NCBI GenBank assembly: GCA_910579105.1
Contig: CAJTRT010000022.1
Span: 1 to 36,328, forward strand
Length of the DNA stretch: 36,328 bases
Source of the DNA: an uncultured Muribaculaceae bacterium
GTDB taxonomy: Bacteria; Bacteroidota; Bacteroidia; Bacteroidales; Muribaculaceae
Reading direction: 5' to 3'
The notes under the pieces are model-generated. The model was not told the origin of the DNA. It did not search any database and saw only the letters and a list, made by a program, of their open reading frames with translations. A program made the translations under genes and the position numbers. This document shows positions 18,741 to 27,355 of the stretch, piece after piece; within the stretch, counting starts at the first letter, position 1, and the number at the start of each line of letters is the position of its first letter.

Positions 18741-19398
18741 AGCCGTAGCCCGAACGGGTGATCACACACTTGCCGTAAGGAGCAATCTTGCCGCGCAGAC
18801 GCGTTATATGCACGTCGACCGACCTGTCGACAACCACGACCTTCTCCGGCCATATCCGGCTAAGCAGTTCCTCCCGCGTGAACACCCGCCCCCGGTTTTC
18901 GAGCAGCAGGGCGAGAATCTCAAACTCCTTGCGCGGGAGCCGGACACCTCGTCCGTCAACATAACACAGCAGCGAACCGCGGTCAACGTGAATCCCGCGT
19001 TTATAGGTGGGCGCGGCACGGCCCGAACGGCGCAGCACGGCCTCCACCCTGGCCAGAACGTTACGCAGGGAGAATGGTTTCGCGATGTAGTCGTCAGCTC
19101 CGAGCCTGAGACCGGCAACCATGTCATCCTCCGAGTCGCGGGCCGTAAGGAATATTACCGGCACGCCCGCGGTAGTGGGACTGGATTTCAAGGCGGCCGC
19201 GAGTTCCGTGCCGCTCATGCCACCCATCATTATGTCAAGCAGCAGTAGGTCGTAACCAGCGGCGCCCAACGCCATCGCCTCCTCCGCCGATGCCGCCGTG
19301 TCGACAGCGTAACCTTCGAGCTCGAAGAATGTGCCAAGCCCCTCGCGGAGGGCCTCCTCATCATCGACGACCAGTATTCTTCCCTTCTTGTCAGCCAT
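18724..19398 (-). CDS. OmpR/PhoB-type response regulator
   Basis: The 224-residue protein has a receiver domain with the acidic pocket VVDDEE near residues 10-15, phospho-acceptor D55 in LLLLDIMMGG, and lysine in the YIAKPFS segment. A C-terminal winged helix (about 130-222) carries RLPRKEFEILALLLENRG and the VDVHITRLRGKI recognition region. It starts 18 nt after the calcium ATPase stop and overlaps the kinase by 17 nt, so ATPase, regulator and kinase look like one operon. Its regulon is not visible from sequence. Confidence 0.94.
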   Translation of the reverse strand: MADKKGRILVVDDEEALREGLGTFFELEGYAVDTAASAEEAMALGAAGYDLLLLDIMMGGMSGTELAAALKSSPTTAGVPVIFLTARDSEDDMVAGLRLGADDYIAKPFSLRNVLARVEAVLRRSGRAAPTYKRGIHVDRGSLLCYVDGRGVRLPRKEFEILALLLENRGRVFTREELLSRIWPEKVVVVDRSVDVHITRLRGKIAPYGKCVITRSGYGYGWQD

Positions 19399-19416
19399 AA
19401 ATCATAAACAATTCCA

Positions 19417-22071
19417 TCAGCGACGCATAAGGCGCATAAGTTCGCCAATCCAAAGTACGAGGGATGTGGAGCCTATCACTATCAGCCAGTCTGTGAAACT
19501 GATAGGCACGGCGTTGAAAAAGTCGGGATTCACCGCCCCGATAATCTGCACTATCGCGATCTGGCCACCCAGAATTGCGAGGGCGATCAGCAGGAACTCG
19601 CCGCATCCTTTGAAATGGAACGCGGAGCGCCCCGTGGCGAACGCCCTGGCATTGAACATATTCCAGAATTGCAGGAATACGAAGAATGAGAAAAACAGCG
19701 ACAGCTCGTAGGGCGACAGGCCTGTATTGCCGTGCATCGGCATGCGGCCGAACTCGGTCAGCGTCGTTATCGACGTGTGCTCGAGATAGTAAAGCAGCCA
19801 TAAAAGCAGAACCGTGAAAATACCGCCTACCCAGCCTATCCCGCGCCACATGGAGCTGTTTATTATAAACGACGACCTGCTGCGGGGACTCTCCCTCATA
19901 ACCGACTCCGACGGCGGCAACGACGCGAGAGCCATAGCCGCGAATGTGTCCATAATTAGGTTCACCCACAGCATCTGCGTGACCGTCAGCGGCGACTGCA
20001 TGCCCATAAACGACCCGACAAGCACCACGAGGCTCGCCGCCACATTGACAGTCATCTGGAAAAGTATGAACCGCTGGATATTGCGGTACAGCGAACGGCC
20101 CCACATAACGGCGCGCCCTATCGAGGAAAAGGAATTGTCGATGATGGTTATATCCGAGGCTTCTTTCGCCACAGAAGTGCCGTCGCCCATTGACAGGCCG
20201 ACGTGGGCGGCTTTCAGCGCCGGAGCGTCGTTGGTGCCGTCACCGGTAACCGCCACTACCTCGCCCCGTTTCTGCAACGCCTCCACCAGCCGCTTCTTAT
20301 CCATCGGACGGGCACGCGCGATGATTTTCAGGTCTTCGACCCTTTCGAGCAGAGCCTCATCGGAAAGCGCGGCAAACTCGGTGCCGGTTATAATGGCGCG
20401 GTCGCCATCGGAACCATCGTCCCACAACCCGATCTGCCGCCCGATCTCCCTGGCGGTTCCAGGAGTGTCGCCTGTTACGATTTTGACTTTGATTCCCGCG
20501 TCGGCCACCTGCCGCACCGCATCGGGCACATCGGCGCGCACCGGGTCGGATATGGCCACTATGCCGAGAAACGTAAGTCCGCCCACCGTTACGTTGTTGT
20601 CGGCAATGGGAGTGTCTCCGTCACCGAGCACCTGGTAGGCGAACCCGAGGGTACGCATCGCCTGGTTCTGATACACGAGCAGCCGGGCGTCAAGCTCCCC
20701 GCGCGTCACTCCCGAGGTATCGGCGCACATGGCGAAGACAATTTCAGGCGCGCCTTTAACATACAGCACCCTTTCGCCGGAATGCCGCCTGACGATGGTG
20801 GCCATGTACTTGCGTTCCGTGGAGAATGGGAGCTCCTCGACCAGCTCCACAGATAAACGTAGCGCGTCGTAGTCCACCCCCCGCGCTCTGAGCCACAGCA
20901 GGAGCGCGCCCTCGGTCGGATTGCCGAGAACCTGCGGGGCGTCACCCGACACGTCGAGCCTGGCGGTTGAATTGACCGCGATGCCTTCGTAAAGAACATC
21001 GTCGGGAGGATTCCCGAAAAATTCCGCGTCGCTCACCTGCATACGGTTCTGTGTCAGCGTCCCGGTTTTGTCGGTACAGATGACGGTCGTCGCCCCCATG
21101 GTCTCGCAGGCGTGCATCTTGCGCACGAGATTGTTCGTTTTCAGCATCCTGCGCATCGAGTAGGCAAGCGACAGCGTCACCGCCATAGGCAACCCCTCGG
21201 GCACCGAGACCACTACCAGCGTGACAGCCACCATAAGCGTCTGCAACATATACGCCAGAAACGAAATCCACTCGAAGTCGGCGTTGACGAAATACATCAC
21301 CACCCTCCCGGCAACGATAGCGCCAGCGAAAATGTATGCTATACGCGTGATTAGTTTTCCGAGCCCGTCAAGCTGCTCGTTAAGGGGGGTCTTCACGCTG
21401 TCGTCGATCTGGGCGGCCTCATATACCCTGCCGTTCTCGGTAGAATCGCCGACGGCCGACACCCGCATCACCCCGTGCCCCTCCATGACCTTCGTTCCGC
21501 GCATCGCATGGTCGGAGGGGAACGTGGCGTCGGGGTCGAATTGAGCCGGATCGGTTGTCTTGTGGCACACCGGCTCGCCGGTGAGCGTGGACTCATCGAC
21601 AGTCAGCCGCACGGCCTCCAGCAGCTCCCCGTCGGCGGGAATCTCCTCGCCGGTGTTTAGAATCACAATATCCCCTACCACAACGTCGCGACGCGGGACC
21701 AGCACCGGACCTCCGTCGCGGATTACCTGCACCGGCTCGTCATCGTTCACCCGGTTGAGCAACGAGAACTCTCGGTCGGCCTTAAGCTCGAACACGAAAG
21801 CCAGCCCCGTGGCGAGGATAATCGCCATAAATATGCCCACCGGCTCGAAGAATACGTTCATCCCCTGCCCCAGGCCGTAGTATTCGTAAAACGAAATGCC
21901 AACCGACAGCACCCCGGCGACGAGCAGTATTATAATCAGCGGATCGGAAAATTTTTCCAGGAAACGCCTCCAGAGTGGCACCTTGGCGGGAGGCGTCAGA
22001 ACGTTGCGGCCGTTAGTCTCCCGGCTTGACAGCACCTCTTCGGGTGTCAGCCCTTTAAGTTCGTGAGTCAT
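19417..22071 (-). CDS. PMCA-type calcium-translocating P-type ATPase
   Basis: The 884-residue protein is a type II P-ATPase. The phosphorylated residue is D334 in CTDKTGTLTQN, the actuator loop has LTGEP at 163-167, and the hinge motif TGDGTND is at 609-615. The ion-binding TM4 carries PEGLP at 291-295, and TM6 has VNLIMDT at 703-709, as in calcium pumps. About ten membrane helices are expected. It should export Ca2+ from the cytosol, although Mn2+ or other ions are not excluded. There is no long C-terminal calmodulin-binding tail, as expected in bacteria. It is the first gene of an apparent operon with a two-component system, from a promoter at 22093-22123. Confidence 0.93.
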   Translation of the reverse strand: MTHELKGLTPEEVLSSRETNGRNVLTPPAKVPLWRRFLEKFSDPLIIILLVAGVLSVGISFYEYYGLGQGMNVFFEPVGIFMAIILATGLAFVFELKADREFSLLNRVNDDEPVQVIRDGGPVLVPRRDVVVGDIVILNTGEEIPADGELLEAVRLTVDESTLTGEPVCHKTTDPAQFDPDATFPSDHAMRGTKVMEGHGVMRVSAVGDSTENGRVYEAAQIDDSVKTPLNEQLDGLGKLITRIAYIFAGAIVAGRVVMYFVNADFEWISFLAYMLQTLMVAVTLVVVSVPEGLPMAVTLSLAYSMRRMLKTNNLVRKMHACETMGATTVICTDKTGTLTQNRMQVSDAEFFGNPPDDVLYEGIAVNSTARLDVSGDAPQVLGNPTEGALLLWLRARGVDYDALRLSVELVEELPFSTERKYMATIVRRHSGERVLYVKGAPEIVFAMCADTSGVTRGELDARLLVYQNQAMRTLGFAYQVLGDGDTPIADNNVTVGGLTFLGIVAISDPVRADVPDAVRQVADAGIKVKIVTGDTPGTAREIGRQIGLWDDGSDGDRAIITGTEFAALSDEALLERVEDLKIIARARPMDKKRLVEALQKRGEVVAVTGDGTNDAPALKAAHVGLSMGDGTSVAKEASDITIIDNSFSSIGRAVMWGRSLYRNIQRFILFQMTVNVAASLVVLVGSFMGMQSPLTVTQMLWVNLIMDTFAAMALASLPPSESVMRESPRSRSSFIINSSMWRGIGWVGGIFTVLLLWLLYYLEHTSITTLTEFGRMPMHGNTGLSPYELSLFFSFFVFLQFWNMFNARAFATGRSAFHFKGCGEFLLIALAILGGQIAIVQIIGAVNPDFFNAVPISFTDWLIVIGSTSLVLWIGELMRLMRR

Positions 22072-22092
22072 ATCTGTAATGAAATTCTAACG

Positions 22093-22123
22093 CGAAAGTA
22101 TAAAAAACCGCCCACAGCGGCAA
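22093..22123 (-). promoter_or_regulatory. Promoter of the calcium ATPase/two-component operon
   Basis: On the minus strand, TTG (22123-22121), 20 nt, then TACTTTCG (22100-22093) followed by CG. The leader would be about 15 nt before the ATG at 22071. Confidence 0.68.
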
Positions 22124-22141
22124 TCCCGACAGCCGCAATGG

Positions 22142-22167
22142 TTTGTTATTCATAAAAAGTTAACAAA
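22142..22167. repeat. 7-bp inverted repeat between the ATPase and nucleotidase promoters
   Basis: TTTGTTA (22142-22148) and TAACAAA (22161-22167) form perfect arms with centres 19 bp apart, about two helical turns. The site lies between two divergent promoters and could be an operator. Such AT-rich arms also arise by chance. Confidence 0.3.
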
Positions 22168-22205
22168 TAAATCCGGCCAACGGCGCGGTTACAGATTAAA
22201 AATAG

Positions 22206-22213
22206 TAATTTCG
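22206..22213 (+). promoter_or_regulatory. Promoter -7 element for the 5'-nucleotidase gene
   Basis: TAATTTCG followed by CG; no TTG is found 20 nt upstream. The expected leader is about 30 nt before the ATG at 22249. Confidence 0.5.
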
Positions 22214-22248
22214 CGACATAACCGCCTGAAACAATCAGAGAGACCGAT

Positions 22249-23754
22249 ATGAGAAAAACGATATTAGGCATCGCGGCGACAGCGATGCTCGCCCCGATGG
22301 TCTGGGCTGAAGACCTGGTGATCCTGCAAACCAACGACACACACAGCCAGCTCGACCAGACAGACAAAGGCCTTGGCGGCATACAGCGCCGCAAGGCTCT
22401 GATCGACAGCATACGCGCCGAGCACCCCAACGTGCTGCTCACCGACGCTGGCGATGCCGTGCAGGGCACTCTTTTCTTCACCCTCTACGGCGGAAGAGCC
22501 GAAATGGAGGCTATGAACGCCCTGGGATACGACATAGCCATACTCGGCAACCACGACTTCGACAACGGCGTTGACTCCCTCGCCCGGAACATCTCCATGA
22601 GCGATGCCAAGTGGATTTCCACAAACTATGATTTCTCTGAACGCCCCGACCTCGACTCCGTGTTCGAGCCTTACCGGATTTACGACTTCGACGGCAAGAA
22701 AGTTGCCGTGATCGGCCTGAACCTCGACCCCAAGGGGATGATCGCGGAGGGGAACTACGATGGTGTGCGCTACCTTGATGTAGTGAAGGCCGCCAACTCA
22801 ACCGCCTGGGTACTGAAACACCTCATGGGGGCCGACCTCGTGGTAGCCCTTACACACCTCGGATATACAGGCATGCCCAACCCGTCGGACACCGACATCG
22901 CCGCCGCGTCGGAGGACATAGACATCATACTCGGAGGCCACTCACATACCACCGTCACCCCCGGCAGTGGAAATGAATGGGTGAACAACGCCGTCGGCAA
23001 GCCAGTACTGGTCACCCAAAACGGCAAGAGCGGAGCGAAAGTGGCGGAAGTGCTCATCAACCTCGACAGCATCGGCTCGGCACTTCCCGTCTACCGCCAA
23101 CACACCATAGACAGCCGTCTCGACGGCTGCGAAGACCCCGCGATCGAAGCCATGCTCGCCCCGTACCGCAAGGGTGTCGATGATCTTATGGGTCTGAAAA
23201 TCGGCCGTACGGCCAAAGCCCTCGACAACAACGGCCCCGCGCTCCTAAACTTCGTGGCCGATTTCTGCCGCGACCGAGGCTCGCAACTTCTCGGCAGCCC
23301 GGTAGACCTCGCCCTTATGAACAAGGGCAGCCTCAGACGCTCCCTGCCCAAAGGCACAATCACGCAGGGCGAAATCATATCCATGCAGCCCTTCGCCAAC
23401 AAGGTGCTCGTGCTCGAAATCAAGGGCAAAGACCTGCTGGACGCGTTCGACGTAATGGCAACCCGCGGCGGCGACGGCGTCAGCTCGGAGGTTTCCGCCA
23501 GATTCGACCCTGCCACCAGCCGCTGCACGTCAGTACTCATAAACGGCAAACCGGTGGATTCAGAAAAGACATACAGCGTCGCCACAATCGACTATCTCGC
23601 CAAAGGGGGCGACTACATGGCACCCCTTACCCGGGGGACCGTAGTGGCGACCTCCGACGCCATAGTCTACGATGACCTCATCTCTTATATAAAATCGCTT
23701 CGGAACAAGCCCGTCAATCCCTCCGACACTCCGCGCATGGTCCCTGAGCCATAG
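22249..23754 (+). CDS. Secreted bifunctional metallophosphatase/5'-nucleotidase, UshA-like
   Basis: The 501-residue protein has a Sec signal (about residues 1-20, ending near MVWAE). The calcineurin-like metallophosphatase domain shows all metal motifs in order: QTNDTHS, TDAGD, GNHDFDNG, ALTHLGYTG and GGHSHTT. The C-terminal 5'-nucleotidase domain (about 305-480) has MNKGSLRRSLPKGTITQGEI and the substrate loop ending in YLAKGGDYM. It should hydrolyse nucleotides, and perhaps other phosphoesters, in the periplasm and release phosphate and nucleoside. Both domains are in one chain, whereas some Bacteroides species split them. It diverges from the calcium ATPase and its stop is 2 nt from the stop of the convergent regulator gene. 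Confidence 0.94.
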   Translation: MRKTILGIAATAMLAPMVWAEDLVILQTNDTHSQLDQTDKGLGGIQRRKALIDSIRAEHPNVLLTDAGDAVQGTLFFTLYGGRAEMEAMNALGYDIAILGNHDFDNGVDSLARNISMSDAKWISTNYDFSERPDLDSVFEPYRIYDFDGKKVAVIGLNLDPKGMIAEGNYDGVRYLDVVKAANSTAWVLKHLMGADLVVALTHLGYTGMPNPSDTDIAAASEDIDIILGGHSHTTVTPGSGNEWVNNAVGKPVLVTQNGKSGAKVAEVLINLDSIGSALPVYRQHTIDSRLDGCEDPAIEAMLAPYRKGVDDLMGLKIGRTAKALDNNGPALLNFVADFCRDRGSQLLGSPVDLALMNKGSLRRSLPKGTITQGEIISMQPFANKVLVLEIKGKDLLDAFDVMATRGGDGVSSEVSARFDPATSRCTSVLINGKPVDSEKTYSVATIDYLAKGGDYMAPLTRGTVVATSDAIVYDDLISYIKSLRNKPVNPSDTPRMVPEP

Positions 23755-23756
23755 CC

Positions 23757-25379
23757 TCAAAGGCTTCCGATGCGGAGTATGTCGGCTTCGAACGTGTCGC
23801 GGCTGACCGCTCTGTTGCGCAGACGGTTGCGATAGGCGTAGACGGTGTTGACGCTGAAATTGAGAATCTGCGCCACGCGGTTCGCGTCGTCGATGCCGAG
23901 GCGCATGAACGCGAGGATGCGCAGGTCGGAGTTCAGCAGTTCCCCCTCGGCGAGCGTGATCTGCTGGTCGGGGCGCAGAAGGCGGTTTATTTCTTCCACG
24001 AAATTCGGGTAGAGATGCAGGAACGCGTCGTCGAAAACCGAATAGAACTCGCGGCTCTGCTCGTCGATGAATTTCGGCGACTTCACCATTTTCAGCAGCT
24101 CGTCGGTCTGCCCGGCGGAAATTTTGCGGTTCGCGAGCTTGCAGAACTGTTTCAGCTTGTCCATATAGATTGACGACAGCGCCATGAAACGGCTCAGGTA
24201 GACATCCTTGGTGCGCCCCGCCTCCTGGAGGCTCGCCCTCAGCGCCTGCACGCGCCGAAGCTGCCGCCGCAGATAGAAGGTCGTCACCACCAGTGCCATG
24301 AGACTGATCACCAGGATGACCATTATCAGCGTCATCATCTTGCGCCAGCTGTCAATCTGGGCCAGATGGTCGCTCTCGACCACGTTCAGCAGTTCTGTGG
24401 TCTGCATCATTCTTACCGCGGCACGGCTCTCCACGGCGTTTTTCATAGCTGCCATCAAATAGTCGTGGGCGCGGCCCGACTGCCCCATCTCAAACAGCAC
24501 CCCGCCGAGTTCCTGCAACGACACTACCTCCATCGTGGCACGGCGCAGGTCGGTCACAGCCGACTTGGCGAGATAATAGAGATACTCGTTATGGTCGCCG
24601 CGAGCGTTGGCGATACTCGCGAGGATGTGGCAGGCGATAGCGTGGATAGAACTGTCAGGGTCAATCTCACCCACCAGTCCAAGCAGCAGATTGCGGCTCT
24701 TGGTGTATTCGCGGCAGCGGAAATAATACTCTCCCAGATTCAGGCGGTATTCCGGCGAATGGCGGTCAAGCAGTCCGAGCAACCGTTTCTGGGCATCCAG
24801 TGAGCGGTTGTTCCAATAATCCGAGGTCGATTCGAAGCCCTCGTAGTAAAACCCCATATAGGAATACATCTGGCGGGTGGCCGTATAAAACACGCGTTTG
24901 AGGCGATCCGACATCGCCGCGGTGTCGAGCTGCGCGACCTCGTTGAGCGCGTCGCTCATATAGCCGCTAAGCGACAGGTAGGTGGCGCGCCTGGCCCTGA
25001 ATTCCGAGGCGACGGTATCCTTGCCCCACGACGCAGCCCGGTCAAGCCCGATCGTATAATAGACCAGGGCGGAATCATTGTTGAAGGCGTTGTACTCAAT
25101 AGCGACCCGCATCGTAAGGTCGAGCCAGCCGTCTCGGTCGGCGGTCTTGCCGGACCGCAGCATTTTCAACGAGTCTATGCGGGCCGAGCGCAGTTCCTTG
25201 TAATGCTCCCGCTGACGCAACTCGCTGTCGAGCTGGCGCAACAGATGCTCCACGTCATCGTCGGAATACCGCGACGCAGAGGCTCCGCTTGGAAATAGCG
25301 ACATCAGCGCGAGAATTAATATCACGGACGACGCCGTCACGAATCTATTTATAGGTTTCAACAATATGGAGTATGGCAT
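23757..25379 (-). CDS. DUF6377-type transmembrane regulator with TPR-like and HTH domains
   Basis: From the ATG at 25379 the protein is 540 residues. An N-terminal signal sequence or anchor (about residues 12-36) leads to a periplasmic helical region of about 310 residues that looks TPR-like. A clear membrane helix follows at about 349-370, then a basic segment and cytoplasmic helices. The last 60 residues hold a LuxR-like helix-turn-helix in which NRVAQILNFSVNTVYAYRNR reads as the HTH core. This is the layout of a one-component sensor-regulator spanning the inner membrane. A TTG-started frame reaches 25421 but overlaps the -7 element, so the ATG at 25379 is preferred. It is head-to-head with the LRR operon, its most obvious candidate target. 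Confidence 0.85.
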   Translation of the reverse strand: MPYSILLKPINRFVTASSVILILALMSLFPSGASASRYSDDDVEHLLRQLDSELRQREHYKELRSARIDSLKMLRSGKTADRDGWLDLTMRVAIEYNAFNNDSALVYYTIGLDRAASWGKDTVASEFRARRATYLSLSGYMSDALNEVAQLDTAAMSDRLKRVFYTATRQMYSYMGFYYEGFESTSDYWNNRSLDAQKRLLGLLDRHSPEYRLNLGEYYFRCREYTKSRNLLLGLVGEIDPDSSIHAIACHILASIANARGDHNEYLYYLAKSAVTDLRRATMEVVSLQELGGVLFEMGQSGRAHDYLMAAMKNAVESRAAVRMMQTTELLNVVESDHLAQIDSWRKMMTLIMVILVISLMALVVTTFYLRRQLRRVQALRASLQEAGRTKDVYLSRFMALSSIYMDKLKQFCKLANRKISAGQTDELLKMVKSPKFIDEQSREFYSVFDDAFLHLYPNFVEEINRLLRPDQQITLAEGELLNSDLRILAFMRLGIDDANRVAQILNFSVNTVYAYRNRLRNRAVSRDTFEADILRIGSL

Positions 25380-25418
25380 TAGAGGCTGCTTAGGTCCAAG
25401 CAACAGTTGTTTTCCTTG

Positions 25419-25449
25419 CAAAATTAATTCTTTTCGCCAAAACGGGCAA
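25419..25449 (-). promoter_or_regulatory. Promoter of the DUF6377 regulator gene
   Basis: On the minus strand, TTG (25449-25447), 20 nt, then TAATTTTG (25426-25419). Transcription would start near 25413, giving a leader of about 34 nt before the ATG at 25379. Confidence 0.7.
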
Positions 25450-25621
25450 TAGCCGCGAAGGAGCCAACCTGGCCCGGGCTGTGCCGATTTGCGCGGGGAA
25501 TACGGCGGCGTGGCGCTTATGCGAATAATTATAAAAATCGGCCGTCATATGCGCTGCGAGCGCTTTGAGGGCCGTTTGAGAGGGACGGCGTAGATATTTG
25601 CCATAAAAATCATCATTTTGC

Positions 25622-25652
25622 TTGCATAATTATTTAAAGTATCTTAAATTTG
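25622..25652 (+). promoter_or_regulatory. Promoter of the LRR-protein operon
   Basis: TTG (25622-25624), 20 nt, then TAAATTTG (25645-25652), the best match to the published Bacteroides consensus in the window. The leader is about 58 nt. Confidence 0.72.
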
Positions 25653-25715
25653 TGGCGCAGTGATGAAGAGAGTCATCTGTAATACCAATTATTTATGCGT
25701 TAATCGATACCGCTT

Positions 25716-27332
25716 ATGAAATTCTTTACCTTGAAGTCGCTCCTCTGCGGACTCGCCCTGACTGCTACGGGCGCCACAGCTTCAGCACAGGGTCTGATGA
25801 AAACACTGTTTTACGACGGGGTCTATTATGAGCAGATCGACGAGCTGCGCGTGAAGCTCGTCGCCTCTCCGGGAGAAAAATACTCCGGCACACTTTCAAT
25901 CCCCAATTTCTTCAACGTGACGACCGTCGATGCCGAGGGGAAACCCGTCATCACAAGCTACTTCGTAACCGAGGTAGCCGAAAGCGCGTTCGAGGGGTGC
26001 GACGCCCTGCGCGGCATCACCTTCAACGGCGCGACTGTGAAGTTCGGCAAGAACGCTTTCAAGGGGTGCACGCGCCTGGGCAAGTTCGAGTTCCCGACAT
26101 CCTTCGCCGCCGACACGGAAATCGGCGAGAGCGCCTTCGAGGGGTGCGAGTCGCTCGGAGAGATAACTTTCGGAAACCGTGTAGCGCCGATTCCCGCCAA
26201 GGCGTTCGCCGGGTGCGCGGAACTCACCGACATAACCATCGCCGATCCCGAGCCTCCCGTGCTGGCACCCGACGCCTTCGACGCGGCCACGATGAAAAGC
26301 ACCGTTGTCTACGTTCCCAAAAGCGCCATGGCGGCCTACAAGGGAGCTGACGGCTGGAAATCGTTCAAGAGCATCGACGCCATCTCGGAATACAGCTTCA
26401 AGAAAGACGGTGTCTACTATCTTATCGATGACATGAACTCCAAGAAGTGCAAGGTGACCCTTGACGGCTACGGAAGCTACTCCGGCGAGGTCGTAATCCC
26501 GGAATACGTCACCAACGAAGGCATTACATATACTGTGGCTGAAATCGGCAAGGACGCGTTCCGCGGCTCTTCGGAACTTACAAAGGTCACCCTTCCCGAA
26601 TCTGTCTACAACCTCGGAATCAACGCCTTCCAAGGGTGCTCCAAGCTCGAGAGCATCACGCTGCCGGATGCCGTCGGCTCGCTCCCCGACGAACTGTTCC
26701 GCGACTGCACGGGGCTCAAATCCTTCGTCTGCCCCCCGAACCTCGGCGTGATACGCCAGAACGTGTTCCGTGGATGCACCTCCCTCGAAAGCGTCGAGTT
26801 CGCCCCCGAGGTATACATCATAGGCGCGTACGCCTTCGCCGACTGCGTGAGCCTAAAAAAGTTCGCCGCTCCGGAGAAGATGAGCATGCTCGGCGACTAC
26901 TGCTTCATGAACTGCTCGGCGCTTGAAGAAATCGTCGGTGTCCCCGGATGGGACTACTGGTATGCCAAGGGGAGTTTCGCCGGATGCGACAACATCAGGT
27001 ATATCAACATACCGGTGGCAGCCCCACCCCGCTGTCCCAACGAGAACATGTTCACACAGGCGGTATACGACAACGCGACACTCACGGTGCCCGAAGGCTC
27101 GGTCGAGGCTTACAGGACCAGCGTCCACGGCGACAACCAGACCCCTGACGTGTGGCAGCGCTTCCAGCACATAATCGGAGCCGAAGCCGGCGTGAGGGAA
27201 ATCACAACCGCCGACACATCCGAGACGCCCGCGATATATTACAACCTCCAGGGCGCGCGCGTCGACAATCCCGTCAAAGGCCAGCTCTACATCCGCGCCC
27301 AGGGCGGCAAGACAACAAAGGTTATCCTTTAA
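25716..27332 (+). CDS. Secreted BspA-like leucine-rich-repeat protein
   Basis: The 538-residue protein has a Sec signal with likely cleavage after A24 (TASA-Q). Two LRR_5-type modules follow. Each opens with a DGVYY-containing strand and a YSG motif, then repeats of the form AFxGCxxLxxIxF, such as SAFEGCESLGEITF and NAFQGCSKLESITL. The C terminus ends in a separate tail containing YYNLQGARVDNPVKG, a form common at the ends of surface proteins in this group. Related BspA proteins bind host matrix or other bacteria; binding here is inferred only from family. It is the first gene of a two-gene operon. Confidence 0.9.
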   Translation: MKFFTLKSLLCGLALTATGATASAQGLMKTLFYDGVYYEQIDELRVKLVASPGEKYSGTLSIPNFFNVTTVDAEGKPVITSYFVTEVAESAFEGCDALRGITFNGATVKFGKNAFKGCTRLGKFEFPTSFAADTEIGESAFEGCESLGEITFGNRVAPIPAKAFAGCAELTDITIADPEPPVLAPDAFDAATMKSTVVYVPKSAMAAYKGADGWKSFKSIDAISEYSFKKDGVYYLIDDMNSKKCKVTLDGYGSYSGEVVIPEYVTNEGITYTVAEIGKDAFRGSSELTKVTLPESVYNLGINAFQGCSKLESITLPDAVGSLPDELFRDCTGLKSFVCPPNLGVIRQNVFRGCTSLESVEFAPEVYIIGAYAFADCVSLKKFAAPEKMSMLGDYCFMNCSALEEIVGVPGWDYWYAKGSFAGCDNIRYINIPVAAPPRCPNENMFTQAVYDNATLTVPEGSVEAYRTSVHGDNQTPDVWQRFQHIIGAEAGVREITTADTSETPAIYYNLQGARVDNPVKGQLYIRAQGGKTTKVIL

Positions 27333-27355
27333 TACCAACTCTCTTTCACACACAA

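Larger units (their letters stand above)
25380..25715. other. Divergent intergenic region between the DUF6377 regulator and LRR operon
   Basis: These 336 bp hold one promoter for each divergent gene (25419-25449 minus; 25622-25652 plus). The 170 bp between the two promoters contain no open frame worth calling. I saw no convincing operator by eye, although a regulator site would be expected here. Confidence 0.6.

Noticed and set aside
25450..25621. Small RNA or riboswitch between the divergent promoters
   Set aside because: No terminator-like hairpin, conserved stem or own -7 element could be seen in this stretch.
27152..27355. Upstream extension of the second LRR gene, overlapping the first LRR gene
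   Set aside because: The extension is Arg-rich, lacks a signal peptide and is out of frame with the true first LRR gene. The ATG at 27356 gives a clean Sec signal.
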